A stretch of 64,000 nucleotides of DNA, taken from Erythroxylum novogranatense (lineage: Eukaryota; Streptophyta; Magnoliopsida; Malpighiales; Erythroxylaceae). How positions within the stretch are numbered: the stretch's first letter is position 1; each line of letters begins with the position of its first letter. The stretch is taken from contig CM057227.1 in NCBI GenBank assembly GCA_029891385.1, positions 95,919,818 to 95,983,817 of the forward strand, in the 5' to 3' direction. This document shows positions 21,932 through 34,240 of the stretch, in pieces. The translations under genes and the position numbers were made by a program. The notes beneath the pieces were generated by a model. The model was not told where the DNA came from and ran no database searches. It was given only the letters and a program-made list of their open reading frames with translations.

Positions 21932-22370
21932 TGGTTCTGCCGGATTTTGGTTGAACTGTGCGTTGCCGTTCTGATCCATGAATCTGCTGCTTGCTGTGAT
22001 GAATCCGACGTGAAGTTACGCAAAACAAAGAATTTGGTCGGGGTCAGGTTCCGATTAGCCCTCCGACGCCAAGTAAGTCTTTTTGTGAAGGTGAGGTTGA
22101 TCAAATCAGAGAAAACAACTAGGTTATGATTTTCGTACCTCAATTACAGGAGAATTATACCTTATATATGGTTTTGTAGCTAGGTGTAGGTCTTTACGTA
22201 GACTCCTACCTCTGCATGGTAGGTTTTCTCATGCTAACGGGCTGTGGAAAGCGTGGATCGGGCTTGAGCCTGGCATGACGATTAGGTAGGAGATTGATCT
22301 TTGAAGAATGGACTGACCGGCCCATGGGTCGTCTTGACTGGATCCGGGCCCTGCACGGCCGACCCGACCA
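21932..22370 (-). repeat. 5' LTR of G1
   Basis: A 439-bp partner of the 3' LTR. On the minus strand TATATAAG (about 22161-22169) is a good TATA box for the element's sense transcript, about 230 bp before the inner LTR end. Confidence 0.95.
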
Positions 22371-22375
22371 CAATC

Positions 22376-23644
22376 AGTTCGTGTCAGATGTAGGAAATAG
22401 GCGTGACTATTATACATGTAATGGATGTCAGCTTCCCCTAGCTACTTTATAGCCAAATGCATGAAGCTATTATAGTTTAAGAACAACCATTATACTCCAA
22501 TACCCTAACAAAACTTAAATTTTACTATATAAGCCAGTCATCAAAGACGGGACTAAATCTCTTGACGTAGCTAGGTTTTTCACAAGTTAAGAGTTCTAAC
22601 GTGTTGCATATGGTTTACATATAGGAGTGTAATTTCAAAGTATATTTTAAATTACGCAGATATTTCTTTAAAAGTTTTTAGTTAAATATGACCTAGAATA
22701 GAAACATGATCCAGAATGTGTTGTCATTTGAAAATTAGGGGGTGAAGACACGACCGTGTTAGTTTAGTGGAGTTATTTTCATTGAAGACATGGTATAAGA
22801 TACGATCGTGTTATAAAATGTCTTAAGTGTGTGGTGAAGCAAAAGGATCCACGAGGACATGGAAGTGACTAAGCTCATGTTCATACATAAGAAATAGTAA
22901 AATCTATGATCGAGGATATGATTCTATCCCAGACTATATTCACGAAGTCAGCCTTATTTGAAAACATATTTTTGGTAAAATACAAACCTTACGAGGATTC
23001 TATGACTTGTTATATTCGTAGTTAAGTTAGGTTGGGTTTAATAAATGGGCAAGTTGTGATGAACCACATCAGCTAAAGTTTATAATTAACTATATTTGTA
23101 TAAAATTAGTCTATATATACGTACAGGATATCTATAATCTTCAAGCGGGTGATCAGTATAATGAAATCAATTGTTTTTAACTCCTCAGGATTTAGTCATA
23201 CCCAAGCAGCCTAACTTCGTTGAAAATGTTCTTGTTGGTTCTGACTTGTTTCTGTCTTTTGTATAAATATATCCTTACTAGATACACCTTTTTTCTCAAT
23301 ACAACATTTATATGCATGTATGTTATGGGGACTATTCTGACTTGATTTCCTTAAAAGATAGTGCCCAATTTCTTTTCTTTGTTAAGTTTTAATCTTTTCG
23401 TTGATCAGTAAAAATTTGCAGTAACATATATAAGCTCAAAATAGAGATCATTTACGGCAATAACTTTTCTTTTTAGATAAAAATACTTGTCTATTACTAA
23501 CTGCACTTATATATCTATCAATAAGTTTTAAGAATTTTTATAAAGAAAATACCATTTTGCTTACCGATTTTGATATTTAAAATGTAGTAAATCATAAAAA
23601 ATTGTAAAAAAAAAAGGTACTGTTTGAATTTATTAGGAAAATTT
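22376..23644. other. Spacer between G1 and the copia gag relic
   Basis: AT-rich sequence contiguous with 11876-12173 before G1 inserted. No gene, RNA or repeat was recognised on either strand. Confidence 0.5.
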
Positions 23645-23885
23645 TTAAAGTGAGAAAGTTCAATGAAACTGATAATTTCAAATTATGGGAGCGAAAGATT
23701 TGCTGGCATAATAAAGCATACTGAAGGAGTTACATGAGAATAAGCCAAAACACAAGAATGCACTCAATTGGGAAAAGTTGCAAGTGTGAGCAGTTGCATT
23801 CATTTGGATATTTGTGGCAGATGAGTTCATGTACCACTTTATGGATATTGCATCTCCTGTAGAGTGTGGAAGAAGTTAGATAATT
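23645..23885 (+). pseudogene. Ty1/copia gag relic
   Basis: The plus strand resembles a copia gag N-terminal half: KFNETDNFKLWERKI, then with frame changes ELHENKPKHKNALNWEKLQ and ADEFMYHFMDIASP. Several stops and indels are present and no LTR is visible near it. G2 begins 35 bp downstream, so the relic was probably cut by that insertion. Confidence 0.6.
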
Positions 23886-23920
23886 GATCCGTATCAAAAA
23901 CTCTCATAAACAATGAGTTC

Positions 23921-24339
23921 TGGTTCTGCCTGATTTTAATGGGGTTGAACATTGCTGTTTGGATCTATGAGATTATCGTCTTGGGTGAGTGAATACCTGC
24001 AAAACAGAATAAGGCACGCCGGGGGTTGATATCCGACAGGCCCCTTCGACGCTCAAGTTAGTCTTTTTGGTGAGAGTTTGATAGCTATGAACAAAGAAGC
24101 TAGGGTTCTGATCACCTACCCGTATCATGGCAGAGTTATACCTTATATATGTGATAGATGCTAGGTTTTAGTCTTTACGTATGCATGGGAGACTTCCACC
24201 TGCGAATAGGTCGTGGATGCGTGGAATAGGGCCTGGGCTTAGCATAGTCGATAGGAATTAGGTTAATCCTTGCGGAGTGGACCGATCGGTCCATGAGTCA
24301 TTTTGAGTGGGTTTGGGCCTAGCACAACCGACCCAACCA
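23921..24339 (-). repeat. 3' LTR of G2
   Basis: A 419-bp LTR starting TGGTTCTGCC and ending ACCCAACCA, homologous to the G1 LTRs and keeping the TATATAAGG TATA box near 24143-24151. A polypurine tract follows at 24340-24358. Confidence 0.9.
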
Positions 24340-25015
24340 TAAGCTCCCATATTCCTCGAGTCTGAGCAAGGAGAAGGGTCGGAGGAGTACATAAGGATCT
24401 TGTAGCTCGTCTGTAGGACAGTTCGTGGTAGGCCCGATAGGTCGAACATCAATACATAATGCATGACTGCTCGTACTGGGATCGGTCGATTGAGTATCCC
24501 GATCGGTTGGTATCAATGCTTATTGCATGATAGCTCGCGCCAAGATAGATCGGATGAGCATCGACGCCTAGCGCGTAAAGGCACTCGGTTTAATTATTAC
24601 TGATGGCGCGTGCCCTCTGATAGATTTTCAGAATTTAAAACGAAAACGTCTTTGTAACCGTTGTGCAGCTGTCACGTACGTCCTTTCAACTGTTGCGCCG
24701 TCCCGGATTTCTAATAACCCTAATTCACCTCAGCTCAGATTTTACCACGTGTCTGAGCTTGGCTCGGATTTTCTCCATGTGTCAAGCATTGGTTGGAACG
24801 ACCTTTCGACCGATCTTCTGTAAATACTCAGGGCTGATAGATTGCAGATTTTCTTTATGCCTGTTTGTTCTCCGACTTTCATTCTGCTTTCATTTGTGCT
24901 TTCTTGCCTATAGTCTCCGGGGTTTTCTTTCAACTGCTGTTCAAATTCCCAATCTCAGTTTCCAACTAGGTACGTCCTTTTTCTTCACTTTTTCTAAAGT
25001 TTCATCTTTGTAAAC
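24340..25015 (+). other. G2 region between 3' LTR and antisense ATG
   Basis: Colinear with 12624-13389 of G1, including the GAGTCTGAGCAAGGAGAAGG stretch, the CACGTGTC-type segment and a conserved TAGGTACGTCC just before the ATG at 25016. No sense gene is present. Confidence 0.7.
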
Positions 25016-25028
25016 ATGTCGTCAACCA

Positions 25029-25041
25029 CACTACAACAAAA
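25029..25041 (+). repeat. CACTA terminal inverted repeat, left
   Basis: CACTACAACAAAA, a perfect inverse of 49216-49228. Beyond 13 bp the arms match only loosely (TTTTGCGACG against TTTAGCGTCG). Confidence 0.95.
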
Positions 25042-25046
25042 GCATA

Positions 25047-25360
25047 CATTTTGCGACGTCTAATAGACGTCGTAGAATCCATTAAGACGTCACAGAAAAC
25101 TATCTACGACGTCTATTAGAACGTCACAATAGACGTCGTAGATAGTGGGGTAAGTAATGGGTTTCTTCGACGTCTGAATGAAGACGTCGTAGATGGCTTA
25201 GCGATTCTGCGACGTTAATAAAGACGTCGTAAAAGAGGCGTATAATTTCCGACGTTTGGTGAAAACGTCATGGATTGTATGAGCTTTAACGACGTTGTGC
25301 AGACGTCGTAGAAAATTGATATTCTGCGACGTCTAATTCAATAGACGTCGTGGATTATAA
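25047..25360 (+). repeat. CACTA subterminal GACGTC repeats, left end
   Basis: I count 11 exact GACGTC and several near copies (AACGTCA, GACGTTA) in about 310 bp. Most come as inverted pairs such as CGACGTCT...AGACGTCG separated by 2-9 bases, one pair every 40-45 bp. In En/Spm the TNPA protein binds short subterminal repeats of this kind; the same role here is inferred. Confidence 0.85.
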
Positions 25361-25775
25361 TTTAATTGATATGAATATTGGAATAATTTATAATTTGATC
25401 AAATTTAATTATTAAATTTAAAATTTTAAATTTAGGGAAAAAATTAATTTGAATAAATTTGATTTGTTATTAGCTTTTTATTTAAATATGTTTTAAATTT
25501 TGAAACTATTTTATTTAATTATTTGCTAATTTTAAATTTAAGTAAATATTAAAATAATATTTATTTAATAACTATTAAATATTAGTAATGAAATAAATTT
25601 GTTTAATAATGCAACAATATTTTGAATATATAATCAATAATTATTCATGTATAACAAGACTTGAATACATACAAACAATTTATTAATTAAATTGCAATTC
25701 CTTAATATGTCATAAAGCGATAATTAAAATAAACAAAACGTAATAAGTGTTTAATATATCAAAATGAGTACATGT
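25361..25775. other. CACTA 3' non-coding region
   Basis: Very AT-rich sequence between the subterminal repeats and the end of the Transposase_24-like gene. It should include that gene's 3' UTR. Nothing else was seen. Confidence 0.5.
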
Positions 25776-27630
25776 TTAGTCCGAGCGAACATTATGTGTA
25801 GAACATAAAAGCTCCAATCGATCCTGCATTTCTTTAAATTGTTTAGTCAAATCATCGACTTGAGACTGCAATACTTGATTAGCCCTCTTTGACTCTTCTA
25901 ATTCGTCTCGAAGTCTCTTTCTGGTCGAAGTATTACCTTGTGGTCGAGGCCCAATTCCCATGCTAACAATGTAATCTGATCTAGTGCCGAGGACTCTGTC
26001 GCACACTTCATCTACTGTCATCGGATGACCTTGTTCTATTGAATGTGTCATTTCATGACACATTAATTCCTGGAAAAGTAAGAATTAATTACATACACAT
26101 TGTCATTTAACAAATATTTGTAAATGAACTATGTACTCACCCATTTTGCTTTGCTTTCGGCAGTTGTCTATTGATCTTTGCTTTCATCATAATGAGTGTG
26201 ATACCATAGCTTCATCCGGTCACACTCTTCTCCATCCCTGTCACTCTGTTGTAAAAAAAAATATTACAAGTAATGCTTTTCATAAAATTTTAAATATCAA
26301 TCAAAGTAAAATATAATTAAAAAGATGGTAACTCACAATCTCATATCGTATCGCTACAAAGGCCTTGGAGCCAGAGTTTGGTCGACATTTCACCTGACTC
26401 CTAGCCAGTTTGGCTTTCTGACTTTTCTCCTAATCATACATGTAGCAAAATCTATTATAACATTTACAAATCAAAAGAATAAATACTAAAATATAATTAG
26501 TAATCAAAGAAGTTGTGAAATAAAGTTTTTATCAAATAAGAACTAACCTTTCAGAATGATTGCTCCCTAATACTCACATAAATCCATCCACTCGCTAATG
26601 TCACATTACGTGGCTTCACATCCTTTTCGTACTTGGTAAAATGCCTTTTAAATTATACCTTTGATCTTTAGACCTTAATGAAAGAAACCTCTTAATGAAA
26701 GATGTATTTCGTTGTCGATCCTCATTCCTTGACTTCCAATTTTTCTTTGCAAAAATTATAAGTTATTGTTCAACACTTTAACCAAATGGAAAACACGTAC
26801 AAATTGGATTGGTTTAGAATACTTACGTCTAACTTATCAAATGCAATGTCCAATTCCTCATTAGTAATTTTTTAAAATTTTGTTTTTACAGGCAAAGAAG
26901 TTCGGGATATCAGACCAATCTCACTCGATAATTTGGCAGACTGTACGGAGTTGGTTGGTCGTCCTTCAGCAGGGGAAATCTCTATCTCCAATCTTCTACC
27001 TATCGCCTTGTTAATTTTTGCTAATCCGTGTCCTTTCGTGACACCCCTTGTTTTTTTTGGAACATTTGTGGATCCTAAAATAGCAAAAGAATAGTTTATA
27101 ATTAGCATATAACAATTAATGATAAATCTAATTAATGTTAAGATCATACCTGCAGTGCTTGCAAAAGAGGAGCCCACACCGGAAGGAATAGCGTGATTTA
27201 CAAGTGTCAGATAATTAGAAACAGGAGGATTAACTGGTGTCAGATAATTAGAAACAGGAGGATTTACTGGTGTCTGATAATTTGAAGCTGGAGGCATCTC
27301 TTCAGAAGTTGACGTAGAGCTATTATTGCGTCGCATATTCCAAATTTGTTCATACTGATCTCTAGGACGAATACTAGGCATAGAATTGACTTCTCTTGGT
27401 GTTGCAGTCTGATCAGCAGGTGCACGCGTGTGATCTAGTGCCTGTGTAGGTGTAGGTGCAGGTGCAAGTGTCTTATCTTGTGGTTGTGTACGAGCACATG
27501 GCTCATTAGCTGCACTTCCAATTAGCTGACGATACCGCGACTGCAGTTGTGTAGGTACTAAAGTACTTGGCGCAGCCTTATTCTTCTTCTTGGGTAGACC
27601 AGGTCCCATGTCAATACAATCTACATTCAC
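25776..27630 (-). pseudogene. CACTA Transposase_24 (TNPA-like) gene, multi-exon
   Basis: Exons read on the minus strand: 27630-27150 (Pro/Thr-rich N-terminus), 27074-26827 (KKTRGVTKGHGL motif), a diverged part around 26760-26540 (TKYEKDVKPRNVT), 26429-26337 (CRPNSGSKAFVAIRYEI), 26245-26141 (WYHTHYDESKD) and 26069-25776 (EVCDRVLGTRSDYI, then a short coiled coil). Junctions have proper sites: donors GTATGA, GTAAGT and GTGAGT, acceptors TTTTAG and TTCCAG. The conserved blocks are those of the plant Ptta/En/Spm transposase family, which binds element ends. In-frame stops at 26872 (TAA) and within 26141-26245 (TAG) make this copy defective. Confidence 0.75.
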
Positions 27631-27969
27631 ATCGTCATTAGTGTATAAATCCTATGTCATTCACATAAGCATCACTGTAAGAAAATTAAACATGCTATAT
27701 GGAGTAATGAAGAGATATCTATCCATGTATATCTATCCCTGTATCATTTATAAAATTCCAGCTAAGAGGCATTGTTTACTGTCAACTATATCAATAACAG
27801 GTTGCAAGTTGTTTAGTTAATGTGTATGTGTTCATGCATCTTCCAAATAAAGATTCAATTGTATGTGGAAAATGGTCATCATTAAACCTCAAAGATAGGC
27901 ATATCTGCATCACATTCATAGTTACTAGTCAGTTCACCTTCAATTCATGTAATCCACATCAAGGAATTT

Positions 27970-28165
27970 CTATATGTTCAATATATGGTTGTTATGGCAA
28001 CAGCTTGTCAAGTTGTAAGCATATTAGTTGATATGAAGCAAGCTCAAGCAGAGGCAATTACTATATAGTGTAATAGTCAATCAACTATTATGTTGACAAA
28101 AAATCATGCTTATTATAGCAGAACAAAGCATATAGAGAATAAGGCATTATTTTCTAGGCATTGTT
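27970..28165 (+). pseudogene. Copia RNase H fragment inside the CACTA element
   Basis: The plus strand encodes VVMATACQVVSILVDMKQA, then EAITI, a stop, and NSQSTIMLTKNHAYYSRTK with HIENK. These match the copia RNase H region (EYVAA..ACQ..W, then NQSTI.L.KNP..H.RTKHI). It is too short to be a whole element and carries at least one stop. It is either a decayed copia insertion or captured sequence. Confidence 0.6.
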
Positions 28166-28792
28166 ATAGCTTTTGTGTATAAAAATCGGGTTCATTCACT
28201 GAATAAATTCAGATTTTTCAGTACATTTGTTGCCTGAAAATCAAGGAAGCAGAAATAATTATGCAAACAAAGGAAGTAGGAGGCCCAAACCATCAGTACA
28301 TTTTTCAGTACAAGCCAAGGAAGCAGAAAATTAAACATTTGATTTATAAACAAGACATATTTTGTATTACCGATTTTTAAAGAAAAATTGTAAGCTACTT
28401 TAGATTAATTTACACCACTAAATCTAAAATAATTTGAAAATAATATTTTATTGAAATAAACATTTTATGAATAAATATAATTAAGATGGTAGTTTAGAAC
28501 AAATTTGATAAAGATTATTGTTTTTATAAAGTCAAAAGACATTTTTTTTGGAAACATTAAGCAATTCAATGAAATAGCCATTGAAGGCTTACAAAGACAG
28601 ATTATAAGGCTATAATAACAAAAAGATAAGTAGATATGTAGTAAGACAAAAATATCATCAGTTCAGCTGCTGATTGAAATTACACTAGTCCCTAGTTACA
28701 CTTCATAGAAAGACTCAGATTATTAAAGACTAGATGAGCAAACAATATCTCTTTGATTCAGCAACAAGTTCTATATGCAACATCTTTTTTTG

Positions 28793-28890
28793 CATAGCAG
28801 CCATTCACAATTATATGTGTTCAGAAGCCTAATGGCTGAACACATATAATTCTAAGGATAGGTACTATTTCATAGCAGCCATTCACAAAT
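28793..28890. repeat. Perfect 16-bp hairpin flanked by an 18-bp direct repeat
   Basis: AATTATATGTGTTCAG (28809-28824) and its exact inverse (28836-28851) surround an 11-nt loop. CATAGCAGCCATTCACAA occurs on each side (from about 28794 and 28872). Confidence 0.8.
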
Positions 28891-31800
28891 GCCTTTGCAC
28901 CATGATTTTTGAGTGATTGATAACATTGATAGCATGTTTGCATGGGTAACTAAACAAGTCTAACATTTAGTAGCTACAAAAATCATCTCTTCCTAATAAT
29001 TTCTAATAGTGCTGTTGCTATATTTTTCTGTTACAAATGTTGATGAAACAGTATGCCAACATAAAGAAACAATGTGAGCTCCATCAAAATAGAACACAGA
29101 ATATCATAATATGAACTGTTATTCACATTAATGAATAAGAAAACTAAATGTAAACACAGAAACTCTAATTTCATCAAGAACTGTTATTCACATCAATGAA
29201 TAATGAACTGTTATTCACATTAATGAATAAGAAAGCTAATTGCTAAGTAGCTGCAATGTATAATAGCATTTCACAACCATTTAGCTCACATCAGAACTAG
29301 TTACTGCAAGAATGGGCCACTCACACATAGTTTTGAGTTTGTAAACCAATTTTCCTCATTACTGAAGTTGCAGTATCATAAAAACCAAAACAGAATGGTA
29401 ATTCCCAATGTTGTGAAACACTAAGTTTTGCATCATTTTATATGGACAACAACAAAAGCACACAAACAAATTTCTGTTTAAAATGAAGTAGTGTGTTAAT
29501 TGAGGTAAACCAGCAAAATCATTACCTTAATCACACGATGGACTATTGGAATTTCACGACCCTGATCAACCAATAAGTAACTTTTAGAACAAAAGCATTG
29601 CAAGAGAAAAGCAAGTAGATAGCAAGAAATAAACAAACATCCATAGAGGAACTAAGTGAATGATACCATACTTATGTTGGAAGATCCGCACTTATCAATA
29701 ATATGCAAACAGAATACAAGTCATGCAACCATTATAAACTATTAAGTTAACATTAGCAACAGTTTACTATGAATAATTTATTGATATCCTCAATGTCTTT
29801 ATTTAATTATTCCCACATATCCATGGGGTATGAATTTTATGGGAGTCAAAACTTTAATGACTAAAATTGCTAGTCCTGTTTTGGCCCTTAACCATTTCCT
29901 GTAAGAGAAGAACAAAGTAGCACTTAAACAAAAAAAATAGGACATCATAATAATTTTTCACTCTTCCTTTATCTACTTCAAGCAGTAAAGGTTTTACAGC
30001 AAATTATTAGATGTGAGGACATATTGATAAGGAAGTGATCTGTGAGAAGAATAAATTCCTATACTCTATCACCCATGTGAAGGTAAATCAAATGTTATTG
30101 CCCTGTGGTCTCAACATCGCTAGAACAAAGTGTAATGCCTTCCATTCCAGATGAAAGAAATGAGAAATTCTTCTTTTTCAATAGAATATGGTTTCACAGT
30201 CATCAAGTTTCTTTGATGCTCAGTGAAAAGAGATTAGTACAAAAAAAAAACAGTTGTTAAAACTATAGGGCCAAAACATGTTCCCAAGAAACCAATTTAA
30301 GAACTTCACAAACAGATCACCCCTGTAAACCACAAACAGATTATCACCCACCAATGCATCTATGCTTCAAACTCCATATTCATACAACCAATGGTCTCAG
30401 CAAAAAGAGAAAAGAGATAACAAAAGAACTTCAAAGAATTCATATTAAAGGATACAACAACACAAAGACCTTACTCGGCCACTCAAGCTAATAAGCATAA
30501 GTACATACCCATGGCAACCGAGAATACTACGGATCTAGAAACTCCACACCAATTGACTAGTGCTAGTTCTACTACCTTTATGGTATGAGCATAGAAGCTT
30601 CAATTGCCACAGATGAAATTATTCAACAAAATCTAGAGAACATAGACCGGTAATAACAAAATTACACATCACATGAAAGACATTAATGAACAAAGATGTA
30701 TGGAACTCATAAGTTTAGTGGATGCACCTTGAGTTATTGAAGTTAGGGAACTTAGCAAAGGTTTCAGCCTCGATACCATCATTTTATATATAAGTTTGTA
30801 TATAGTATTGTAGTAGGAAATTGGTTTAAACTTACCAAGAGCCACTCATTTCCTATGATTTTATCATCAGCTCCACTCCTTGCCCAAATTTTCTTAGCTT
30901 AAAATTATACTAGTGTAAGTTTAACTCTAATAAACTATGTAATGCAGTTGGTCTAGATTGACCCAATAATAATTGTAGTTTGAGTTTAAGTAAATCACAC
31001 ACATGAAAATACCTAACAAGGAACTTCATTAGTAATCTTTTTTATTGGCTTATTAAGGCTTATACCTTTCCTTTCCTATTCGATATGGATAGGCGCTCAA
31101 TTCCTATATGAGGATAGCATAATTGTATTAATGGATTCAAAGTAAATGCAAGTCAAGGTATAAGCCTTAATTAGCACTACAATTCTGCCATATAAGGTAG
31201 CTTAGTTGCAGGATTCAAAGTAAATGCAAGTCAAGGTGCATCTTTAAGGTAGCTTAGTTGGCCTATACAAACCACTATATTCACTGTAATAATAAATGAA
31301 TAAAAAAGCACTACAATTCTGCCGTATAAGGGATCTTTAATATTAGATCCCTAACTATTGCTATCTATCATTTCTTACAAATCTCTAAATCTTAAGTTTA
31401 GAAGATCATCGAATTACTGTCAATGTTCTTTGAAGATGTCAAGCTGAAATTGTTTATCGGCGTAACAAGTTACAACATAAACATATTTTCAAGCTTTTTA
31501 TAGAACAACTTACAACGAAACATATTCTCTTGTTCATTATGGTGACAGATATTAATCCTTATCTAAAGAAAAAGATCCGCTGTTGCCTACATTCATTCTC
31601 ACTACCAAAATTGATAAACATATAATGCAGCTATATGAAGTGAAGAGCATGAAATAATTATTGGTGGCATAAAACACTTCATATAAGTTAATTGATAAGT
31701 TGAAGAACAAGGGTTATGAAGTCCTCTACATGGTTGATGCTATTGATGAGTATTTTCATCTACTCTTACTAGCCTACCTAATCAACTTGTTATATGATTA

Positions 31801-31935
31801 GGTTCGTATAAGTACTGGACACCACGTACAAAGTTAACTGGTGTGAAAATAAGACTTGAAAATTGATTCACAACATTAAGAATGTGATTAAGCAATGAAG
31901 ATAAAACAACAAAGGGTCAAGTGCAGAATAAGAAT

Positions 31936-34240
31936 TTATTCATGATCGTCATCGGTGGACTTCTCGAATACAATATCACATTCATTTTCACTACTGCTTG
32001 TCTCTAAGTCATCCAAATCGTCATTCAAACGTTGCTCGGAATTCAATACAACATTATTTATTACATCAATAGCAATATCATTGCGATCTAAAAACTCTAA
32101 GGTACATTCCTGGACTTCCACTGTAGCTTCAGAAGACTCCTCATCGTCATTTGCATCTTCTTCATTACCATGCAATGGGATATCATACGCACGTCTAACT
32201 TCACATTCTTGCACAATCCGCCAATTTGGACCCAGTAACAAATCTTCCACTAAGAAAACTTGTTTTGCTTGGTTTGCCAAAATAAATGGGTCATCCTTGA
32301 ACCAAAACTTAGTAACGTTGATGCTTTTTAGAACGTCGTTGATCCTCATATTCGAATTCCCAAGATCGTACCATTTGCATTTGAAAAGCACAACACTTTT
32401 ACCTCTAACATATTCAAGCCTGATAATATCTGTCAACATCCCATAAAATGTAATATTATCTTCCCCATAATTTCCTAACACTGCAACACCACTATTTTGT
32501 GTTATCCTTCAGATATCACGGGCTTCCGCTCAAATCGCATGCCATTTGTATTGCATACAGTATACTTGTGGACCAAACTATGAGGTCCACATGCTAATGC
32601 ATACAAAGAGTCAAACATGTTTCCTTCACGGGAGCTACTTAATGTCGTCATCTATAACAAGAAATGAAAATTAGTTAATAATATATAATTATTAGTGAAC
32701 ACCATGTACAAATAATCTTCTCACCCTATGCTTGAACCATGAAGAAAATTGTTCTCTATGTCTCTTGTCAACATGCAATGGACTTTGTTGCATCAGCTCA
32801 TCCATGTGCTCACTATGGGTCATCATAAATTTAGTCACAATTCTATGAGATATCTCTACTTATCACATATATTAATTTCAAAAAAGGTTAGAAAAACTTA
32901 CTCAATAAAGGCCCTAATCTCAGGACAATTCATAAGCACATACCAATGTGCAATCGCTAGTTCATTTGTAGGAAGAACGATTGTTTGGCTAGCACCAATC
33001 GGCTTGTATTGTTGGAAGAATACTGATATGTCACTACCATCAACCATATCATTGATTCGCTCTGGCACGTTGAAGTTTGTTTCAATTCCTTTTAAATACA
33101 TTGAACATAATGTCATGCACTCTTTAACAACATACGCCTCGCAATTGACCCTTCCGGACGTGCTTTATTTCTAACAAATCCTTGGTGTACCTAGGAATCG
33201 AACAAATGATTAACCATAATTAGATAGGTCATTAATTTACTTAACTTTTAAAAGTTATAGGATCAATTTAAATTATACCTCTCAATTGGATACATCCATC
33301 TATACTGTTGGTCCACCAAGTAAGGCTTCATTTGGCAAATGCAAAGCCAAATGTACCATCACATCAAAGAACGCCGGTGGGTATATCATTTCAAGCTTGC
33401 ATAAGATTAAAGTAATCTCATGACACATATTCTGTACCTAATCCTTATTCAGCGTCTACAAATTCGGCGAAAGAAGTCCCCCAACTCCATTTAAACACCT
33501 GTCACATCTTTGTTCAAGATAGAACGCGTTCCTAATGGTAGAATGCTTTGTAACAATACATGACAATCATGAGACTTAAGTCCAGTAATCTTCCTTTCAT
33601 CAACATTAACACATCTAGATATATTCGATGCGTAACCATCTGGAAACTTCACCTACTTTACAAACGCACAAAACTTCTTCTTCTCATCGGTACTCATTGT
33701 ATAGCATGCTGTAGGTTTTCCAACAATAGTTCCATCAGCTGCTCTTATCAAGTGTAATTCTTTTTTAATATTCATATCTTCCAAATCAAGCCGAGCCTTG
33801 ATTGTATCTTTGGTTTTACCTTCAACATTCATCAAAGTTCCAAGGATATTGTCACAAATATTCTTTTCTATATGCATGACATCAAGGTTATGCCTTAATC
33901 TTAACTTATGCCAGTATGGTAGTTCAAAAAGAATACTTTTTTTATTCCAATTAAACTCTCCTTCCAATCTCCTTCTCCTCTTATTGCTGGGGTGCTTACC
34001 ATAACATATGTTCTGCACATTACTTAATTGTTCCACCACATCATCTCCACTAATGAAGTTAGGTATATGTCGATGATCACTCTTGCCATCAAACTTCTTG
34101 CTTTTTCTCCATGGATGATTATAAGGAAGAAAACGACGATGGCCTAAGTATCCAATCTTACTTTTTAACTTACAAGGAGTGTCCTTGTTACAAACAGGAC
34201 ATGCCATGTAGTCTTTTGTGCTCCAGCCAGAAACGGTACC
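31936..34240 (-). pseudogene. CACTA TNP2 transposase gene, 3' portion
   Basis: This continues the TNP2 gene beyond the long-LTR insertion. First comes VSGWSTKDY then MACPVCNKDT, YLGHRRFLP and LRHNLDVMHIEKNICDNILG, part of the Transposase_21 catalytic domain. A TAG at 33653 interrupts before VKFPDGYASNISRCV and GLKSHDCHVLLQ. Then follow a DUF4218-like region (SMYLKGIETNFNVPER, 33116-32898), and a DUF4216 domain (YGMLTDIIRLEYVRG, FKCKWYDLG, LVEDLLLGPNWRIVQ) with an acidic tail ending at 31936. DUF4218 and DUF4216 are standard C-terminal parts of plant TNP2 proteins. Introns separate some blocks, with exact borders unsure between 32500 and 33550. Confidence 0.85.

Larger units (their letters stand above)
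12179..22370 (-). mobile_element. Ty3/gypsy Tat-lineage retrotransposon G1, complete with TSD
   Basis: A 10.2-kb element flanked by the 5-bp target duplication CAATC (12174-12178 and 22371-22375). On the minus strand the order is 5' LTR, PBS, gag, protease, RT, RNase H, a second archaeal-type RNase H, integrase, a tandem-repeat region, an antisense gene, polypurine tract and 3' LTR. The second RNase H, the extra antisense ORF and the repeat-bearing 3' region are known features of the Tat lineage. Gag-pol is broken by stops, a homopolymer frameshift and small deletions. Confidence 0.95.
27631..31935. other. CACTA interior between its two genes, non-coding
   Basis: AT-rich sequence with no transposase exon I can place. 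It holds a copia RNase H relic (27970-28165), a perfect 16-bp hairpin (28809-28851) and small direct duplications: GAACTGTTATTCACAT units around 29113-29230, a 27-bp repeat at about 31134 and 31211, and GCACTACAATTCTGCC at about 31173 and 31308. Confidence 0.55.

Noticed and set aside
33560..33757. Plus-strand short frames across 31955-34004
   Set aside because: Shadows of the minus-strand TNP2 exons.
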